DNA of 64,000 bases from Haemonchus contortus (Eukaryota; Nematoda; Chromadorea; Rhabditida; Trichostrongylidae), in the NCBI GenBank assembly GCA_000469685.2, contig LS997562.1:43342869-43406868 (forward strand), in the 5' to 3' direction. The notes beneath the pieces were generated by a model, which worked only from the letters and a program-made list of their open reading frames with translations, did no database searches and was not told the DNA's origin. Each line of letters starts with the position of its first letter. The stretch's first letter is position 1. Positions 1-11,707 of this stretch are shown in pieces. Both the position numbers and the translations under genes were made by a program.

Positions 1-3000
1 TGGTGCCTGCCGTGGACGACACCGGAGAGGTGATTGCCCGCAGTGAACGGCACCGGAGCGGTGTGCTCGCAAGTCGGAAAGGTGATGCCCCGTCGTGAAC
101 GACACCCGGAGCGGTGATGCTCGCAGTGGAACCGCATCGGAGAGGTGATGCCCGCAGTGGGAAGGTGTGCCCGCCGTGAACGGCATCGGAGAAAGTGGTG
201 CCTGCCGTGGACGACACCGGAGGAGGTGATGCCCGCAGTGGAACGGCACCGGAGCGGTGATGCCTCCGCAGTGGAAAGGTGATGCCCCGTTCGTGAACGA
301 CCCCAGGAAGAGGTGAAGCCCACAGTGGACGGCATCGGAGCAGGTGGATGCTCGCAGTGGAAGGTGAATGCCCGTCGTGAACGACCACAACCGGAGAGGT
401 GATGCCCCACAGCTGGACGGCATCGGAGGGAGGTGTGCTCGCAGTGGAAGGTGCATGCCCCGTGGACGACAACCGGAGCCGGTGTGCCCCGCAGTGAGGG
501 CACCGGAGCGGTGTGCTTCGCAGTGGGACGGCCATCGGAAAGGTGATTGCCGGTCGTGAACGGCCTCGGAGAAAGTGGTGGCCAGCCGTGGAACCGAACA
601 CCGGAGAGGATGCCCACAGTGGACGGCATCGGAGAGGTGATGCCCCGTGGAAACGACACCGGAGAGGTGATGCCCACAGTGGACGGCATCGGAGAGGTGA
701 TGCCCGCAGTGAAGGTGATGCCCGCCGTGAACGACACCGGAGAGGTGATGCCCACAGTGGACCGGCAATCGGAGAGGTGATGCCCGCAGTGGATAGGTGA
801 TGCCCCCCCGTGGACGACACCGGAGAAGGTGATGCCTCGCCAGTGAACGTGCACCGGAAGCGGTTGATGCCTCGCAGTGGACGGCATCGGAAGATTTGAT
901 GCCCGCAAGCTGGAAGGTGGATGCCCGCCGTGAAACGACACCGGAGAGGTGATGCCCACAGTGGACGGCGGTCGGAGAGGTGATGGCCGCAGTGAAAGGT
1001 GATGCCCGCCGTGAACGACACCGGAGGGGTGATGCCCACAGTGGACGGCGTCGGAGAGGTGATGCCCGCAGTGGAAGGTGATGCCCCCCGTGGACGACAC
1101 CGGAGAGGTGATGGCCCGCAGTGAACGGCATCGGAGAGGTGATGCCCGCAGTGGAAGGTGATGCCCCGTCGTGAACGACACCGGAGAGGTGATGCCCACA
1201 GTGGACGGCATCGGAGAGGTGATGCCCGCAGTGGAAGGTGATGCCCCCCGTGGACGACACCGGAGAGGTGATGCCCGCAGTGAACGGCACCGGAGCGGTG
1301 ATGCTCGCAGTGGACGGCATCGGAGATTTGATGCCCGCAGTGGAAGGTGATGCCCGCCGTGAACGACACCGGAGAGGTGATGCCCACAGTGGACGGCGTC
1401 GGAGAGGTGATGGCCGCAGTGAAAGGTGATGCCCGCCGTGAACGACACCGGAGGGGTGATGCCCACAGTGGACGGCGTCGGAGAGGTGATGCCCGCAGTG
1501 GAAGGTGATGCCCCCCGTGGACGACACCGGAGAGGTGATGCCCGCAGTGAACGGCATCGGAGAGGTGATGCCCGCAGTGGAAGGTGATGCCCGTCGTGAA
1601 CGACACCGGAGAGGTGATGCCCACAGTGGACGGCATCGGAGAGGTGATGCCCGCAGTGGAAGGTGATGCCCGCCGTGAACGACACCGGAGAGGTGATGCC
1701 CACAGTGGACGGCATCGGAGATTTGATGCCCGCAGTGGAAGGTGATGCCCGCCGTGAACGGCATCGGAGAAATAGTGCCTGCCGTGGACGACACCGGAGA
1801 GGTGATGCTCACAGTGGACGGCATCGGAGAGGTGATGCCGGTCGTGAACGGCATCGGAGAAGTGGTGCCTGCCGTGGACGACACCGGAGAGGTGATGCTC
1901 ACAGTGGACGGCATCGGAGAGGTGATGCCGGTCGTGAACGGCATCGGAGAAGTGGTGCCTGCCGTGGACGACACCGGAGAGGTGATGCTCACAGTGGACG
2001 GCGTCGGAGAGGTGATGCCCGCAGTGGACGGCATCGGAGAGGTGGTGCCTGCCGTGGACGACACCGGAGAGGTGATGCTCACAGTGGACGGCATCGGAGA
2101 GGTGATGCCGGTCGTGAACGGCATCGGAGAAGTGGTGCCTGCCGTGGCCGACACCGGAGAGGTGATGCCCGCAGTGGACGGCATCGGAGAGGTGATGCCC
2201 GCAGTGAAAGGTGATGCCCGCCGTGAACGACACCGGAGAGGTGATGCCCACAGTGGACGGCGTCGGAGAGGTGATGCCCGCAGTGGAAGGTGATGCCCCC
2301 CGTGGACGACACCGGAGAGGTGATGCCCGCAGTGAACGGCACCGGAGCGGTGATGCTCGCAGTGGACGGCATCGGAGAGGTGATGCCGGTCGTGAACGGC
2401 ATCGGAGAAGTGGTGCCTGCCGTGGACGACACCGGAGTGGTGATGCTCACAGTGGACGGCATCGGAGAGGTGATGCCGGTCGTGAACGGCATCGGAGAAG
2501 TGGTGCCTGCCATGGACGACACCGGAGAGGTGATGCTCGCAGTGAACGGCACCGGAGAGGTGATGCCCACAGTGGAAGGTGATGCCCCCCGTGGACGACA
2601 CCGGAGAGGTGATGCTCGCAGTGGACGGCACCGGAGCGGTGATGCTCGCAGTGAAAGGTGATGCCCGCCGTGAACGACACCGGAGAATTGATGCCCGCAG
2701 TGAACGACACCGGAGAGGTGATGCTCGCAGTGGACGGCATCGGAGAGGTGATGCCCGCAGTGGAAGGTGATGCCCGTCGTGAACGACACCGGAGAGGTGA
2801 TGCCCACAGTGGACGGCATCGGAGAGGTGATGCCCGCAGTGGAAGGTGATGCCCGTCGTGAACGACACCGGAGAGGTGATGCCCACAGTGGACGGCATCG
2901 GAGAGGTGAAGCCCGCAGTGGAAGGTGATGCCCGCCGTGAACGACAGCGGAGAGGTGATGCCCACAGTGGACGGCATCGGAGATTTGATGCCCGCAGTGG

Positions 3001-6000
3001 AAGGTGATGCCCGCCGTGAACGGCATCGGAGAAGTGGTGCCTGCCGTGGACGACACCGGAGAGGTGATGCTCACAGTGGACGGCATCGGAGAGGTGATGC
3101 CGGTCGTGAACGGCATCGGAGAAGTGGTGCCTGCCGTGGACGACACCGGAGAGGTGATGCTCACAGTGGACGGCGTCGGAGAGGTGATGCCCGCAGTGGA
3201 CGGCATCGGAGAGGTGATGCCGGTCGTGAACGGCATCGGAGAAGTGGTGCCTGCCATGGACGACACCGGAGAGGTGATGCCCACAGTGGACGGCATCGGA
3301 GAGGTGATGCCCGCCGTGAACGACACCGGAGAGGTGATGCCCGCAGTGAACGGCACCGGAGCGGTGATGCTCGCAGTGGACGGCATCGGAGATTTGATGC
3401 CCGCAGTGGAAGGTGATGCCCGCCGTGAACGGCATCGGAGAAGTGGTGCCTGCCGTGGACGACACCGGAGAGGTGATGCCCACAGTGGACGGCGTCGGAG
3501 AGGTGATGGCCGCAGTGAAAGGTGATGCCCGCCGTGAACGACACCGGAGAGGTGATGCCCACAGTGGACGGCGTCGGAGAGGTGATGCCCGCAGTGGAAG
3601 GTGATGCCCCCCGTGGACGACACCGGAGAGGTGATGCCCGCAGTGAACGGCATCGGAGAGGTGATGCCCGCAGTGGAAGGTGATGCCCGTCGTGAACGAC
3701 ACCGGAGAGGTGATGCCCACAGTGGACGGCATCGGAGAGGTGATGCCCGCAGTGGAAGGTGATGCCCGCCGTGAACGACACCGGAGAGGTGATGCCCACA
3801 GTGGACGGCATCGGAGATTTGATGCCCGCAGTGGAAGGTGATGCCCGCCGTGAACGGCATCGGAGAAATAGTGCCCGCCGTGAACGACACCGGAGAGGTG
3901 ATGCCCACAGTGGACGGCATCGGAGAGGTGATGCCCGCACAGGAAGGTGATGCCCGCCGTGAACGACACCGGAGAGGTGATGCTCACAGTGGACGGCATC
4001 GGAGAGGTGATGCCCACAGTGGAAGGTGATGCCCGCCGTGAACGACACCGGAGAGGTGATGCCCGCAGTGGACGGCATCGGAGAGATGATGCCCACAGTG
4101 GACGGCATCGGAGAGGTGATGCCTGCAGTGGAAGGTGATGCCCGCGCTGAACGACACCGGAGAGGTGATGCCCGCAGTGGACGGCATCGGAGAGGTGATG
4201 CCCACAGTGGACGGCATCGGAGAGGTGATGCCCGCGCTGAACGACACCGGACAGGTGATGCCCGCAGTGGACGGCATCGGAGAGGTGATGCCCGCAGTGG
4301 AAGGTGATGCCCGCCGTGAACGGCATCGGAGAAGTGGTGCCTGCCATGGACGACACCGGAGAGGTGATGCCCACAGTGGACGACACCGGAGAGGTGATGC
4401 CCACAGTAGACGGCATCGGAGAGGTGATGCCCGCAGTGGAAGGTGATGCCCGCCGTGAACGACACCGGAGAGGTGATGCCCACAGTGGACGGCATCGGAG
4501 AGGTGATGCCCGCACAGGAAGGTGATGCCCGCCGTGAACGACACCGGAGAGGTGATGCTCACAGTGGACAGCATCGGAGAGGTGATGCCCACAGTGGAAG
4601 GTGATGCCCGCCGTGAATGACACCGGAGAGGTGATGCCCGCAGTGGACGGCATCGGAGAGGTGATGCCCACAGTGGACGGCATCGGAGAGGTGATGCCCG
4701 CAGTGGAAGGTGATGCCCGCGCTGAACGACACCGGAGAGGTGATGCCCGCAGTGGACGGCATCGGAGAGGTGATGCCCACAGTGGACGGCATCGGAGAGG
4801 TGATGCCCGCGCTGAACGACACCGGAGAGGTGATGCCCGCAGTGGACGGCATCAGAGAGGTGATGCCCGCAGTGGAAGGTGATGCCCGCCGTGAACGGCA
4901 TCGGAGAAGTGGTGCCTGCCATGGACGACACCGGAGAGGTGATGCCCACAGTGGACGGCATCGGAGAGGTGATGCCGGTCGTGAACGGCATCGGAGAAGT
5001 GGTGCCTGCCATGGACGACACCGGAGAGGTGATGCCAACAGTGGACGACACCGGAGAGGTGATGCCCACAGTAGACGGCATCGGAGAGGTGATGCCCGCA
5101 GTGGAAGGTGATGCCCGTCGTGAACGACACCGGAGAGGTGATGCCCACAGTGGACGGCATCGGAGAGGCGATGCCCGCACAGGAAGGTGATGCCCGCCGT
5201 GAACGACACCGGAGAGGTGATGCTCACAGTGGACGGCATCGGAGAGGTGATGCCCACAGTGGAAGGTGATGCCCGCCGTGAATGACACCGGAGAGGTGAT
5301 GCCCGCAGTGGACGGCATCGGAGAGGTGATGCCCACAGTGGACGGCATCGGAGAGGTGATGCCCGCAGTGGAAGGTGATGCCCGCGCTGAACGACACCGG
5401 AGAGGTGATGCCCGCAGTGGACGGCATCGGAGAGGTGATGCCCACAGTGGACGGCATCGGAGAGGTGATGCCCGCGCTGAACGACACCGGAGAGGTGACG
5501 CCCGCAGTGGACGGCATCGGAGAGGTGATGCCCGCAGTGGAAGGTGATGCCCGCCGTGAACGGCATCGGAGAAGTGGTGCCTGCCATGGACGACACCGGA
5601 GAGGTGATGCTCACAGTGGACGGCATCGGAGAGGTGATGCCCACAGTGGACGGCATCGGAGAGGTGATGCCCGCAGTGGAAGGTGATGCCCGCGCTGAAC
5701 GACACCGGAGAGGTGATGCCCGCAGTGGACGGCATCGGAGAGGTGATGCCCACAGTGGACGGCATCGGAGAGGTGATGCCCGCGCTGAACGACACCGGAC
5801 AGGTGATGCCCGCAGTGGACGGCATCGGAGAGGTGATGCCCGCAGTGGAAGGTGATGCCCGCCGTGAACGGCATCGGAGAAGTGGTGCCTGCCATGGACG
5901 ACACCGGAGAGGTGATGCCCACAGTGGACGACACCGGAGAGGTGATGCCCACAGTAGACGGCATCGGAGAGGTGATGCCCGCAGTGGAAGGTGATGCCCG

Positions 6001-9000
6001 CCGTGAACGACACCGGAGAGGTGATGCCCACAGTGGACGGCATCGGAGAGGCGATGCCCGCACAGGAAGGTGATGCCCGCCGTGAACGACACCGGAGAGG
6101 TGATGCTCACAGTGGACGGCATCGGAGAGGTGATGCCCACAGTGGAAGGTGATGCCCGCCGTGAATGACACCGGAGAGGTGATGCCCGCAGTGGACGGCA
6201 TCGGAGAGGTGATGCCCACAGTGGACGGCATCGGAGAGGTGATGCCCGCAGTGGAAGGTGATGCCCGCGCTGAACGACACCGGAGAGGCGATGCCCGCAG
6301 TGGACGGCATCGGAGAGGTGATGCCCACAGTGGACGGCATCGGAGAGGTGATGCCCGCAGTGGAAGGTGATGCCCGCGCTGAACGACACAGGAGAGGTGA
6401 TGCCCGCGCTGAACGACACCGGAGAGGTGACGCCCGCAGTGGACGGCATCGGAGAGGTGATGCCCGCAGTGGAAGGTGATGCCCGCCGTGAACGGCATCG
6501 GAGAAGTGGTGCCTGCCATGGACGACACCGGAGAGGTGATGCCCACAGTGGACGGCATCGGAGAGGTGATGCCCGCAGTGGAAGGTGATGCCCGCCGTGA
6601 ACGACACCGGAGAGGTGATGCCCACAGTGGACGGCATCGGAGAGGCGATGCCCGCACAGGAAGGTGATGCCCGCCGTGAACGACACCGGAGAGGTGATGC
6701 TCACAGTGGACGGCATCGGAGAGGTGATGCCCACAGTGGAAGGTGATGCCCGCCGTGAATGACACCGGAGAGGTGATGCCCGCAGTGGACGGCATCGGAG
6801 AGGTGATGCCCACAGTGGACGGCATCGGAGAGGTGATGCCCGCAGTGGAAGGTGATGCCCGCGCTGAACGACACCGGAGAGGCGATGCCCGCAGTGGACG
6901 GCATCGGAGAGGTGATGCCCACAGTGGACGGCATCGGAGAGGTGATGCCCGCAGTGGAAGGTGATGCCCGCGCTGAACGACACAGGAGAGGTGATGCCCG
7001 CGCTGAACGACACCGGAGAGGTGACGCCCGCAGTGGACGGCATCGGAGAGGTGATGCCCGCAGTGGAAGGTGATGCCCGCCGTGAACGGCATCGGAGAAG
7101 TGGTGCCTGCCATGGACGACACCGGAGAGGTGATGCCCACAGTGGACGGCATCGGAGAGGTGATGCCGGTCGTGAACGGCATCGGAGAAGTGGTGCCTGC
7201 CATGGACGACACCGGAGAGGTGATGCCCACAGTGGACGACACCGGAGAGGTGATGCCCACAGTAGACGGCATCGGAGAGGTGATGCCCGCAGTGGAAGGT
7301 GATGCCCGCCGTGAACGACACCGGAGAGGTGATGCCCACAGTGGACGGCATCGGAGAGGTGATGCCCGCACAGGAAGGTGATGCCCGCCGTGAACGACAC
7401 CGGAGAGGTGATGCTCACAGTGGACGGCATCGGAGAGGTGATGCCCACAGTGGAAGGTGATGCCCGCCGTGAACGACACCGGAGAGGTGATGCCCGCAGT
7501 GGACGGCATCGGAGAGATGATGCCCACAGTGGACGGCATCGGAGAGGTGATGCCTGCAGTGGAAGGTGATGCCCGTGCTGAACGACACCGGAGAGGTGAT
7601 GCCCGCAGTGGACGGCATCGGAGAGGTGATGCCCACAGTGGACGGCATCGGAGAGGTGATGCCCGCGCTGAACGACACCGGACAGGTGATGCCCGCAGTG
7701 GACGGCATCGGAGAGGTGATGCCCGCAGTGGAAGGTGATGCCCGCCGTGAACGGCATCGGAGAAGTGGTGCCTGCCATGGACGACACCGGAGAGGTGATG
7801 CACACAGTGGACGGCGTCGGAGAGGTGATGCTCGCAGTGAACGGCACCGGAGAGGTGATGCCCACAGTGGAAGGTGATGCCCCCCGTGGACGACACCGGA
7901 GAGGTGATGCTCGCAGTGAACGGCACCGGAGCGGTGATGCTCGCAGTGGACGGCATCGGAGAGGTGATGCCCACAGTGGAAGGTGATGCCCGCCGTGAAC
8001 GACACCGGAGAGGTGATGCCCGCAGTGGACGGCATCGGAGAGGTGATGCCCACAGTGGACGGCATCGGAGAGGTGATGCCCGCAGTGGAAGGTGATGCCC
8101 GCGCTGAACGACACCGGAGAGGTGATGCCCGCAGTGGACGGCATCGGAGAGGTGATGCCGGTCGTGAACGGCATCGGAGAAGTGGTGCCTGCCGTGGACG
8201 ACACCGGAGAGGTGATGCTCACAGTGGACGGCATCGGAGAGGTGATGCCCGTCGTGAACGGCATCGGAGAAGTGGTGCCTGCCATGGACGACACCGGAGA
8301 GGTGATGCCCACAGTGGACGGCGTCGGAGCGGTGATGCTCGCAGTGAACGGCACCGGAGAGGTGATGCCCACAGTGGAAGGTGATGCCCCCCGTGGACGA
8401 CACCGGAGAGGTGATGCTCGCAGTGAACGGCACCGGAGCGGTGATGCTCGCAGTGGACGGCATCGGAGAGGTGATGCCCACAGTGGAAGGTGATGCCCGC
8501 CGTGAACGACACCGGAGAGGTGATGCCCGCAGTGGACGGCATCGGAGAGGTGATGCCCACAGTGGACGGCATCGGAGAGGTGATGCCCGCCGTGAACAAC
8601 ACCGGAGAGGTGATGCCCGCAGTGGACGGCATCGGAGAGGTGATGCCAGCAGTGGAAGGTGATGCCCGCCGTGAACGGCATCGGAGAAGTGGTGCCTGCC
8701 ATGGACGACACCGGAGAGGTGATGCCCACAGTGGACGGCATCGGAGAGGTGATGCCCGCAGTGGAAGGTGATGCCCACAGTGGATGTCATCGGAGAGGTG
8801 ATGCCGGTCGTGAACGGCACCGAAGAGAGAAGTGGTGCCCGCCGTGAACGACAACAGAGGTGCAGTGGACGGCACAGGAGCGGTGATGCCCGCAGTGGAG
8901 GTGCAGTTGACGACAGCGGAGAGGTGATGCTCGCAGTTTAAAGTGATGCCCGCCGTGAACGGCATCGGAGAGGTGATGCCTGCAGTGGACGGCATCGGAG

Positions 9001-9095
9001 AGGTGATGCTCGCAGTGGACGACACAGGGGCGGTGATGCCCGCAGGGGACGGCATCGGAGCGGTGGTGCCCGCCGTGGACGACACCGGGCGGTGA
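1..9095. repeat. Minisatellite, 30-bp unit with 19-bp variant
   Basis: The whole stretch is tandem copies of a 30-bp unit that begins GTGGACGGCATCGGAGAGG and ends TGATGCCCGCA. Substitutions recur at fixed sites, such as GCATCGG versus ACACCGG and CCCGCA, CCCACA or CTCGCA. A second unit, GTGGAAGGTGATGCCCGCC, is the same sequence with 11 internal bases removed (19 bp). It recurs every one to five full units, giving composite periods such as 79, 109, 139 and 169 bp. From about 8770 to 9095 the copies decay. Because 30 is a multiple of three and the unit has no stop in most frames, very long spurious ORFs run through it on both strands. I see no gene inside it. Confidence 0.97.
6073..7261. repeat. 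Higher-order 594-bp duplication in the minisatellite
   Basis: The same order of variant units starting near 6149, 6258, 6367 and 6476 returns at 6743, 6852, 6961 and 7070, a constant shift of 594 bp. A similar shift of 665 bp relates blocks near 4601-4880 and 5266-5545. A variant block at 4026-4307 returns almost unchanged at 7457-7738. Multi-unit segments have therefore been copied as blocks, presumably by unequal exchange or slippage. Confidence 0.8.
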
Positions 9096-9836
9096 TGCAA
9101 GCTTTATCACCGGGTGCTCTATTATTATTTTATAATTTAGTTCCAGCACTTTGTTCCATCCCCTCTTATAATCTACTTCTTTCTGGGTAGACTTTTCACA
9201 ATATACGCCACTCGTTGCATGGTGTATTACTCAACGAGAAATTCTGGTCTCCCAGAAAGTACATGGAAACTGTTATGGAGTGAAAATACCAACCTTATAT
9301 AAGCAATGATCATCAACTGACGTCACCTTTACTCACCTTCAAGCCACATCTCTTTTCATCTGTAACCGCAAACTTGTGGTTACCGAAGCGTCTGGTTCGT
9401 CATCTTTTATTAGGAAATCATCGTAAGGCTCATACATGAAATTGGAGGTGCTCGAAGAATAAAAAAAAATGTTCCTTAACGGGGCGAGGCAAGTCCTCAA
9501 CTTGCTCCGATGGAATTGTGAGCACTTTCATTCACGACGCTTCTGATAGTATATCCTGATGATGATCGCAAGAGTTGCTCTCAGCTACACTTGATTTTAT
9601 GAAATTACTGACAATATTTTTGAAGAAAATCTAGACGGAATTGGTTTGAATGGCAGTATACGCGAAATACTTTATCCAGGATTCTCATTGCCCGTTTGCC
9701 CATTTCACCTTGTTCCTCGTGGCCTCCGCTGTCCCTTTCACCCATACTGCCTCATCAGTCTAGCTGTTTGCGTCCCATCGCCTGTCCAAACCTTCGTTCT
9801 CAATTAGCGCCGTGTTCTCTTCGCTCTCGAATGCGC
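9096..9836. other. Spacer between minisatellite and first SRP RNA gene
   Basis: Single-copy looking AT-rich sequence. The only long ORF, at 9696-9947, runs into the SRP RNA gene and is accidental. I see no gene here. Confidence 0.6.
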
Positions 9837-9879
9837 TCTCGCTCTCATCGAACACATCTAGCGAGAACATGCGTGGTCG
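9837..9879 (+). promoter_or_regulatory. Putative upstream element of SRP RNA gene 1
   Basis: This segment directly before the first SRP RNA gene is kept, with only about three changes, before the second copy at 15750-15792. The sequence further upstream of the two genes is unrelated. It contains a short inverted repeat, TCTCGCT at 9837-9843 and AGCGAGA at 9860-9866. Conservation up to a sharp edge suggests a promoter element for RNA polymerase III; that role is inferred. Confidence 0.5.
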
Positions 9880-10184
9880 GTCACTGGGCGTCGTGGCGGG
9901 CGCCTGTGAGCCAGCTTCTAGGCAGTAGATTGGTGTGGATGGAGTGAGGGGAGGAGTCCCGTGGCGGTCGTGATGTACGACGACCGGGCGTCCGCGCCAA
10001 GCGTTGCGTCGCCAGGGTGCCGCTGTCGGAGGACGGTGGCTCCCGGGCGGTCAAGGAGGGGTGCACGGCTCAGGCCCGAAAGGGAGCAGGCAAAAGCCCC
10101 CGCGCGACGCAGTGGCCGGATAGCGCCCGCGAGTGCTCACGTCGTCACGGCCTCTCCGATACCTTCGGACCTCCAATCGTTTTT
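9880..10184 (+). ncRNA. Signal recognition particle RNA (7SL), copy 1
   Basis: This is the RNA scaffold of the signal recognition particle, which pauses translation and targets secretory ribosomes to the ER. The 5' part, with GTGGCGGGCGCCTGTGAGCC, matches the Alu-domain start of animal 7SL RNA. The middle carries the SRP54-binding hairpin: GGAGGGGTGCACGGC, then TCAGGCCCGAAAGGGAGCAG, in which CCC and GGG pair around a GAAA tetraloop and the AGCAG side of the conserved internal loop follows. GCAAAAGCCCCCGCGC then matches the human order closely. The gene ends in a T run at 10180-10184, a Pol III terminator. Length is about 305 nt, near the usual 300. The 5' end is placed by homology and may be a few bases off. 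Confidence 0.93.
10180..10184 (+). terminator. Pol III T-run terminator of SRP RNA copy 1
   Basis: A run of five T directly follows the GACCTCCAATCG 3' end. Similarity to the second copy stops right after it, as expected for the gene boundary. Confidence 0.75.
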
Positions 10185-10373
10185 GCCACTTCGTGGTGTT
10201 TGGTAATAAGGGGGATGGAGAAGATTAATCCCCTGGAGGGGTATACAACGCTAGCGATGAGCGACTGTAGTGTTTCACAGTCGACATTTTATGGGTACGG
10301 GAGAAAAAACGCAACCAAATAAAAATACCAGAAGTCTTAAAACCTTCTTGCTACCTAAACTTCAAAGATGTGC

Positions 10374-11707
10374 TTAGCTTTGGATCTCATTTCCGGCTTC
10401 AAAGTATAACACAAAGGGGTCCCTGCTATACTTGATTACCGATAGGGCTTTCATTACTGCGAAGTTTTGAAGAGCGTACAAAGCCGAGATAGATTCCGTC
10501 ATTTCTCCTTTGAACTCTTCAGTTATCAACCCGTTTATGGCATCATTAAGATGCTGTTGATATCTCGATAATTTCAAGATCTGTCTGGTTTTCTTGTTGA
10601 AAAACATTCTTGCTGAACCACCAGCAGCGCACTTCTTGGTGTCCCTAGAGAACCAAATCTGAAACGTGCCAACGTTAAGCATAAGTTCTTCAGCTAAGTT
10701 AAGGCATAATTCTTCACTATTCATAAACTTTTCGTGGTTTTGGAGTGACACATCTGCACAGCAGTCTACCTTTTCGATTATCTTCATCGAAAGCCATTCC
10801 AATATTTGATCATAAACGCTACCCTTCCTAATGCCCGATGCACTCTAGCAGTTTCCCTCGCATACATGTCCTCCAAAGTCTCCCACTGCTTGATCACTGC
10901 TATCGAAACAATACGATTCTCGTTCGGTTCACAACAGTTCTAGAATAGCGGGTAATACTTTCTGGGGACCAGCATTTGTGGCTGGATGGCACATTTGCAC
11001 AGAAACTTTTGCAAAGGCAGATGCCTCATGGAACGAGCATTTGAGAGCGGCAGAATTATAACTAACGTACGTAGAAGTTACCGAATCCGTACCTCTTTGA
11101 GTTTTGATTGGAAATTGAAACTCCAAACAAAACGTTATGACGAGATTTAACTGAATAATTAGACAGAAAAATCTATGAAACCTAAAGGAACTTCACAGTG
11201 AAAGTTAGTCAGGATGCAGGATGCTAGACTGGTCTACGAGTCCCCAGGTAAATGATGACTTTCTACAGCTTGCTTCGATGCGTCTAGTCTGAAATTGGAA
11301 AATCGTAAACTTTGGGAGGGCTTTTCTGACAATCCCAAATTCTTAATCGCCCAAAAATACTTTGTTGTTTTTCAGATGGGCAAGGAAATAATAGTTGGTT
11401 CTAAGAATCGGATAATCTGATTCATCTAAGTGTTTCAAAAGATGCTGAAGGAATCTGGAACTATAGAGAAGAGCCTTTAGCTTGAAGCGTGAACTCTCTG
11501 ATAGTCTCCCTTTAATCCTCGCAATTTCTTTTTCAAGAAAGAAGTACATGCTGTGTGAGCAAACTCCTTATAAAGATTTCGTCTCGTAGCGCTCTCTTTA
11601 TGAAAAAAAGGTATGTAAAACAATTCAATCTCGCCAAAATTTTTTTTGGAACACAGCAAAACCATGTTGACCTTATGGACGATATGACAGGTGAACAATT
11701 TTTCCAC
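10374..11707 (-). pseudogene. Unrecognised ORF cluster, possible gene or gene remnant
   Basis: Four minus-strand ORFs follow each other (11477-11707, 11343-11549, 10929-11126, 10374-10802) in different frames. The last codes for 142 residues beginning MEWLSMKIIEKV, with mixed helical composition and no clear motif, signal peptide or membrane segment. The first two overlap and could be one reading frame broken by a shift near 11530. Upstream of the 142-residue ORF the frame stays open from about 10828. I do not recognise the family. It could be an exon group of an unknown gene, a decayed transposon ORF or chance. Confidence 0.3.

Noticed and set aside
3984..8741. 1585-codon minus-strand ORF (and other ORFs up to 1069 codons) in the minisatellite
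   Set aside because: They follow from a stop-free repeat unit whose length is a multiple of three; all three minus frames are equally open and no start context, splice sites or non-repeat coding end is seen.
1..9095. CRISPR-like array
   Set aside because: The units are contiguous with no unique spacers, and the rest of the window is eukaryotic.
9881..10066. Minus-strand ORFs at 9881-10066 and 15794-15979
   Set aside because: They are antisense readings of the two SRP RNA genes.
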